Assembly (NCBI GenBank): GCA_050874665.1
Contig: JBNMLC010000001.1
Location: 62,001 to 126,000, forward strand
Source: RUG11237 sp050874665
Lineage (GTDB): Bacteria > Bacillota > Clostridia > Lachnospirales > Lachnospiraceae
Direction of reading: 5' to 3'
DNA length: 64,000 bases
The position numbers were made by a program, and so were the translations under genes. Of this stretch, positions 61,792 to 64,000 are shown piece by piece. The stretch's first letter is position 1. Every line of letters begins with the position of its first letter. The notes beneath the pieces are model-generated. The model ran no database searches, was not told where the DNA came from, and saw only the letters and a program-made list of their open reading frames with translations.

Positions 61792-62088
61792 ATGATGAAA
61801 TTACGGATAACTCCTTTAGTTGCAGAGGATTTAAAGAACATTAAAGAGTATATTGCTGAAGATAACGAAGAAATGGCAGTAAAAACCATTCAAGAGATAT
61901 ATGCTCGAATCAAGAATATACAACAATTTCCGTACATGGGAGTTGACCTTTCTAAAAGAGTTAGCTTTCGGACAGATTATAAGTATGTGATTTTTGGAAA
62001 TTATGTAGTGCTGTATAGGATCGGAGACGAATATGTGGAGATTTACCGGGTGGTGAATCGGTATCAGGATATTACGCAGATATTTTGA
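61792..62088 (+). CDS. RelE/ParE-type toxin
   Basis: 98 residues (start 61792 or the next ATG, 61795), full length for this fold. LRITPLVAEDLKNIKEYIAEDNEEMAVKTIQEIYARIKNIQQFPYMG is a typical ParE-like N-terminal part, and DYKYVIFGNYVVLYRIGDEYVEIYRVVNRYQD the C-terminal sheet. Target (ribosome-bound mRNA for RelE, gyrase for ParE) is not decided; the layout favours ParE. Intact, unlike the toxin at 5917. Confidence 0.88.
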   Translation: MMKLRITPLVAEDLKNIKEYIAEDNEEMAVKTIQEIYARIKNIQQFPYMGVDLSKRVSFRTDYKYVIFGNYVVLYRIGDEYVEIYRVVNRYQDITQIF

Positions 62089-62115
62089 TAATAAATATCG
62101 ATAGGAGAGGATGAA

Positions 62116-64000
62116 ATGGACATAAAGAATACAAATTTGTATAATGAACTTGTAAAGCGTAAAAGTGGATATATTAATAATATTAATAAAGTATATGCAT
62201 TGGCTGAAGAATTTCTGCCTAAGATAAACAGAGTTTTTTTCAATTATACAGGACATGGGATTGAACACTCTCTTAATGTAATCCAATATATGTTTGATTT
62301 AATTAATGATATCAATATGTTAAGTGATTTGGAGATAACGTGCTTAATATATAGTGCGTTATTACATGATGTTGGAATGGTTGTAAATGAAAAAGAAATT
62401 AAAGAAATTAGAGAGGATAAGTTATTATGTAATGGAAGGAAATATTCAGCAATACATGAAAACATTCAAGATGATTTAGAATGTATTCAAGAGTGTGTAC
62501 GACCTATACATGGTATACGTTCGTATTATTTTATTATGGAGAATATGAATGTAGAATTATTTTTGGTTCCGGGATATACAGTGTGTTCCTTTCAAGAGGA
62601 AGTGGCAGAGATATGTCAGGCTCATACGATGGAATTGGAATATACTGTGAAACGATTAAAAAATAAAGATATAAAGGGCGAAAACAGGCTGAATGCTCAA
62701 TATGTGGCAATGCTATTGAGAATTGCGGATTATCTAGATATTGATGAAAAAAGAGCTCCTGTGGAGGTGTATAAATTCATTAGTCCCTTTGGATATGGCG
62801 ATGAAGAGTGGAAACAACATTACATTATATCTAATAAAAATAAAATTGAAAGTAGTGCGGAAAATAGGAAAAAAGTAGTATTATATGGTCAGTGCAAAAA
62901 TCCTAAGATACATAATAAATTTTTGAGATATTTAGATAATGTTACAAGAGAAATTAGGTGGTGGATATCATATTCAAGAAGTACATTTGAATATGTATAC
63001 TGGCTTTTACTAGATGAAACCATTGAAAATAGAATTGAAACAGTAGGTTTTGAGGTTTCAGATTTAAAACTTAATGTAGATTATAATGCAATAGTCAAGT
63101 TGCTTATGGGCGAAAATGTTTATGGAAATAAAAAATATGGGTTAAGAGAATTGATACAGAATTCTCTTGATGCTTGTAAGGTGATGAAAGAATATGCACC
63201 TCAGTTGGAATGCTATAAATATGACAAATATGTGCCCAAAATTCAAATAATTCTGGATTATAGTAATAATCAATTGCGGATTAGAGATAATGGTATCGGC
63301 ATGAGCGAAGAAGTTTTAAAGAAATATTTTCTTAACATTGGAAGATCCTATTATAAATCGAATGATTACATGTATCAGGGAAATAAATATAATCCAATTG
63401 GGAATTTTGGAATTGGCTTTTTGGCGTGTTTTATGCTTTCAAAAGAAGTTATTGTAGAAACCAAGAGTTTTAAAGAAGAGAAGGGATATGCACTAGTACT
63501 ATATGCAGATAGTGAATATATTTGTAAAAAAGATAGTGATAGTTTTAGAAATACTTTTGGTACAATGATTTCTTTAAATTTAGATAGTGCATTGGCAGTT
63601 TTGGATAATGATGTAAATAGAATGATTTCCTTTTTGAAAGGTACATTTTTAGATCCAGATATCGATATATATGTTGAAGAGATAAAAAGCGGAGAAGCAA
63701 AGGTAGGTCGTGCTATCAGATTATTGCGATATGAAGAAATAACTGAGGGGAAATGTATCTTGGATAAATACTTTGATGATATTTCGTATGCGGTACAAAT
63801 CGAAGGTATGCCTGAACCTAAAAAATTTTTCTCGGAATTAGAATTAAGTAGGTTTGTAGAAATGTCTAGAGTATGTAGATATAATGAGAGTACTAAAGTT
63901 TTAGAACTGCTTGATATGGAATATAAGGAATTTAAGAAGTATCTACATAATGGTGACTTGATGCTCATTAAAATCAGTGGAGTAAAAAATGAGTATAGTG
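62116..64000 (+). CDS. HD-domain / Hsp90-like ATPase protein (partial, runs off the window)
   Basis: Open without a stop from ATG 62116 (GGAGAGG upstream) to the window end: 628 codons, C-terminus missing. Residues about 40-215 form an HD phosphohydrolase-like domain with His in GHGIEHSLN (47), His-Asp in LLHDVGM (84-85) and Asp in LRIADYLDID (205), the full metal-binding set. From about 335 comes a GHKL ATPase domain as in Hsp90: RELIQNSLDA (345-354), IRDNGIGMS (391 on) and PIGNFGIGFLACFML (429 on). The combination is unlike HtpG, which has no HD domain. Similar HD plus Hsp90-like proteins have been noted in bacterial conflict systems. The neighbours (toxin pair, integrase remnant) fit a defence role, but activity is unproven. 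Confidence 0.85.
   Translation, partial: MDIKNTNLYNELVKRKSGYINNINKVYALAEEFLPKINRVFFNYTGHGIEHSLNVIQYMFDLINDINMLSDLEITCLIYSALLHDVGMVVNEKEIKEIREDKLLCNGRKYSAIHENIQDDLECIQECVRPIHGIRSYYFIMENMNVELFLVPGYTVCSFQEEVAEICQAHTMELEYTVKRLKNKDIKGENRLNAQYVAMLLRIADYLDIDEKRAPVEVYKFISPFGYGDEEWKQHYIISNKNKIESSAENRKKVVLYGQCKNPKIHNKFLRYLDNVTREIRWWISYSRSTFEYVYWLLLDETIENRIETVGFEVSDLKLNVDYNAIVKLLMGENVYGNKKYGLRELIQNSLDACKVMKEYAPQLECYKYDKYVPKIQIILDYSNNQLRIRDNGIGMSEEVLKKYFLNIGRSYYKSNDYMYQGNKYNPIGNFGIGFLACFMLSKEVIVETKSFKEEKGYALVLYADSEYICKKDSDSFRNTFGTMISLNLDSALAVLDNDVNRMISFLKGTFLDPDIDIYVEEIKSGEAKVGRAIRLLRYEEITEGKCILDKYFDDISYAVQIEGMPEPKKFFSELELSRFVEMSRVCRYNESTKVLELLDMEYKEFKKYLHNGDLMLIKISGVKNEYS

Noticed and set aside
62481..62666. 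61-codon + strand frame
   Set aside because: It is a shadow within the long HD/Hsp90-like gene, which is in a different frame and has clear motifs.
63375..63968. 197-codon - strand frame at the window end
   Set aside because: It is antisense to the Hsp90-like ATPase region and resembles no protein.

Overview
The window looks like the chromosome of a low-GC, butyrate-forming anaerobe of the Clostridia, most likely a Lachnospiraceae member. Signs of this are the thlA-crt-hbd-bcd-etfB-etfA cluster, an anaerobic (glycyl-radical) ribonucleotide reductase, T-box leaders, AGGAGG-type ribosome binding sites, and the rpmE/DUF1385/prmC/prfA block common in that family. Two chemoreceptors and an EAL protein suggest a motile, c-di-GMP-using cell. 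Almost every gene is on the + strand; the one exception is a broken integrase near the right end.

0.2-5.5 kb: rho, then rpmE, a DUF1385 protein with an extra FN3-like tail, prmC and prfA. 5.6-10.4 kb: a toxin-antitoxin pair with a truncated toxin, then a TetR regulator and a MacB-type ABC exporter sharing the same 19-bp palindromic operator. 10.5-25.7 kb: mixed housekeeping and stress genes: MATE exporter, HAMP-less chemoreceptor, ABC-class ATPase, MerR regulator beside an apparently ownerless MerR-type promoter, a small gene coupled to an sce7726-type protein, an EF-Tu-domain-2/SseB fusion, Nudix, superoxide dismutase, nitrilase-family amidase, and a KtrB/KtrA potassium system. 25.9-37 kb: HAD phosphatase, aminotransferase, HPt protein, serS with a Ser T-box, lysA, second chemoreceptor, nrdD, and a VanZ/coiled-coil/SleB-type hydrolase fusion. 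37.0-43.3 kb: the six-gene central butyrate pathway ending in a strong terminator. 43.4-46 kb: a metal-exporting P-type ATPase behind an ArsR/SmtB-like operator.

46.0-54.0 kb is the most striking part. A Csp-like subtilase gene is cut into a 5' part (46027-47609) and a 3' part (53888-54038) by about 6.28 kb of DNA. The inserted DNA carries a complete enolase gene, a small ORF and three overlapping or abutting large serine recombinases. A GAGGG sequence is present at both junctions in the same reading phase; recombining there would rebuild a 577-residue subtilase without a frameshift. This is either a serine-recombinase mobile element with an enolase gene as cargo, or a skin-like element whose excision would restore the protease.

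54.0-60 kb: a second T-box leader in front of a CstA-family transporter, a PTS-EIIC/EAL fusion, and gdhA. 60-64 kb is an accessory region: a frameshifted, truncated tyrosine recombinase on the - strand, an orphan winged-helix regulator, an intact Phd/ParE-type toxin-antitoxin pair, and the first 628 codons of a large gene joining an HD phosphohydrolase domain to an Hsp90-like ATPase domain, an architecture that suggests a conflict/defence function. That gene runs off the window. No rRNA, tRNA or CRISPR array was seen.
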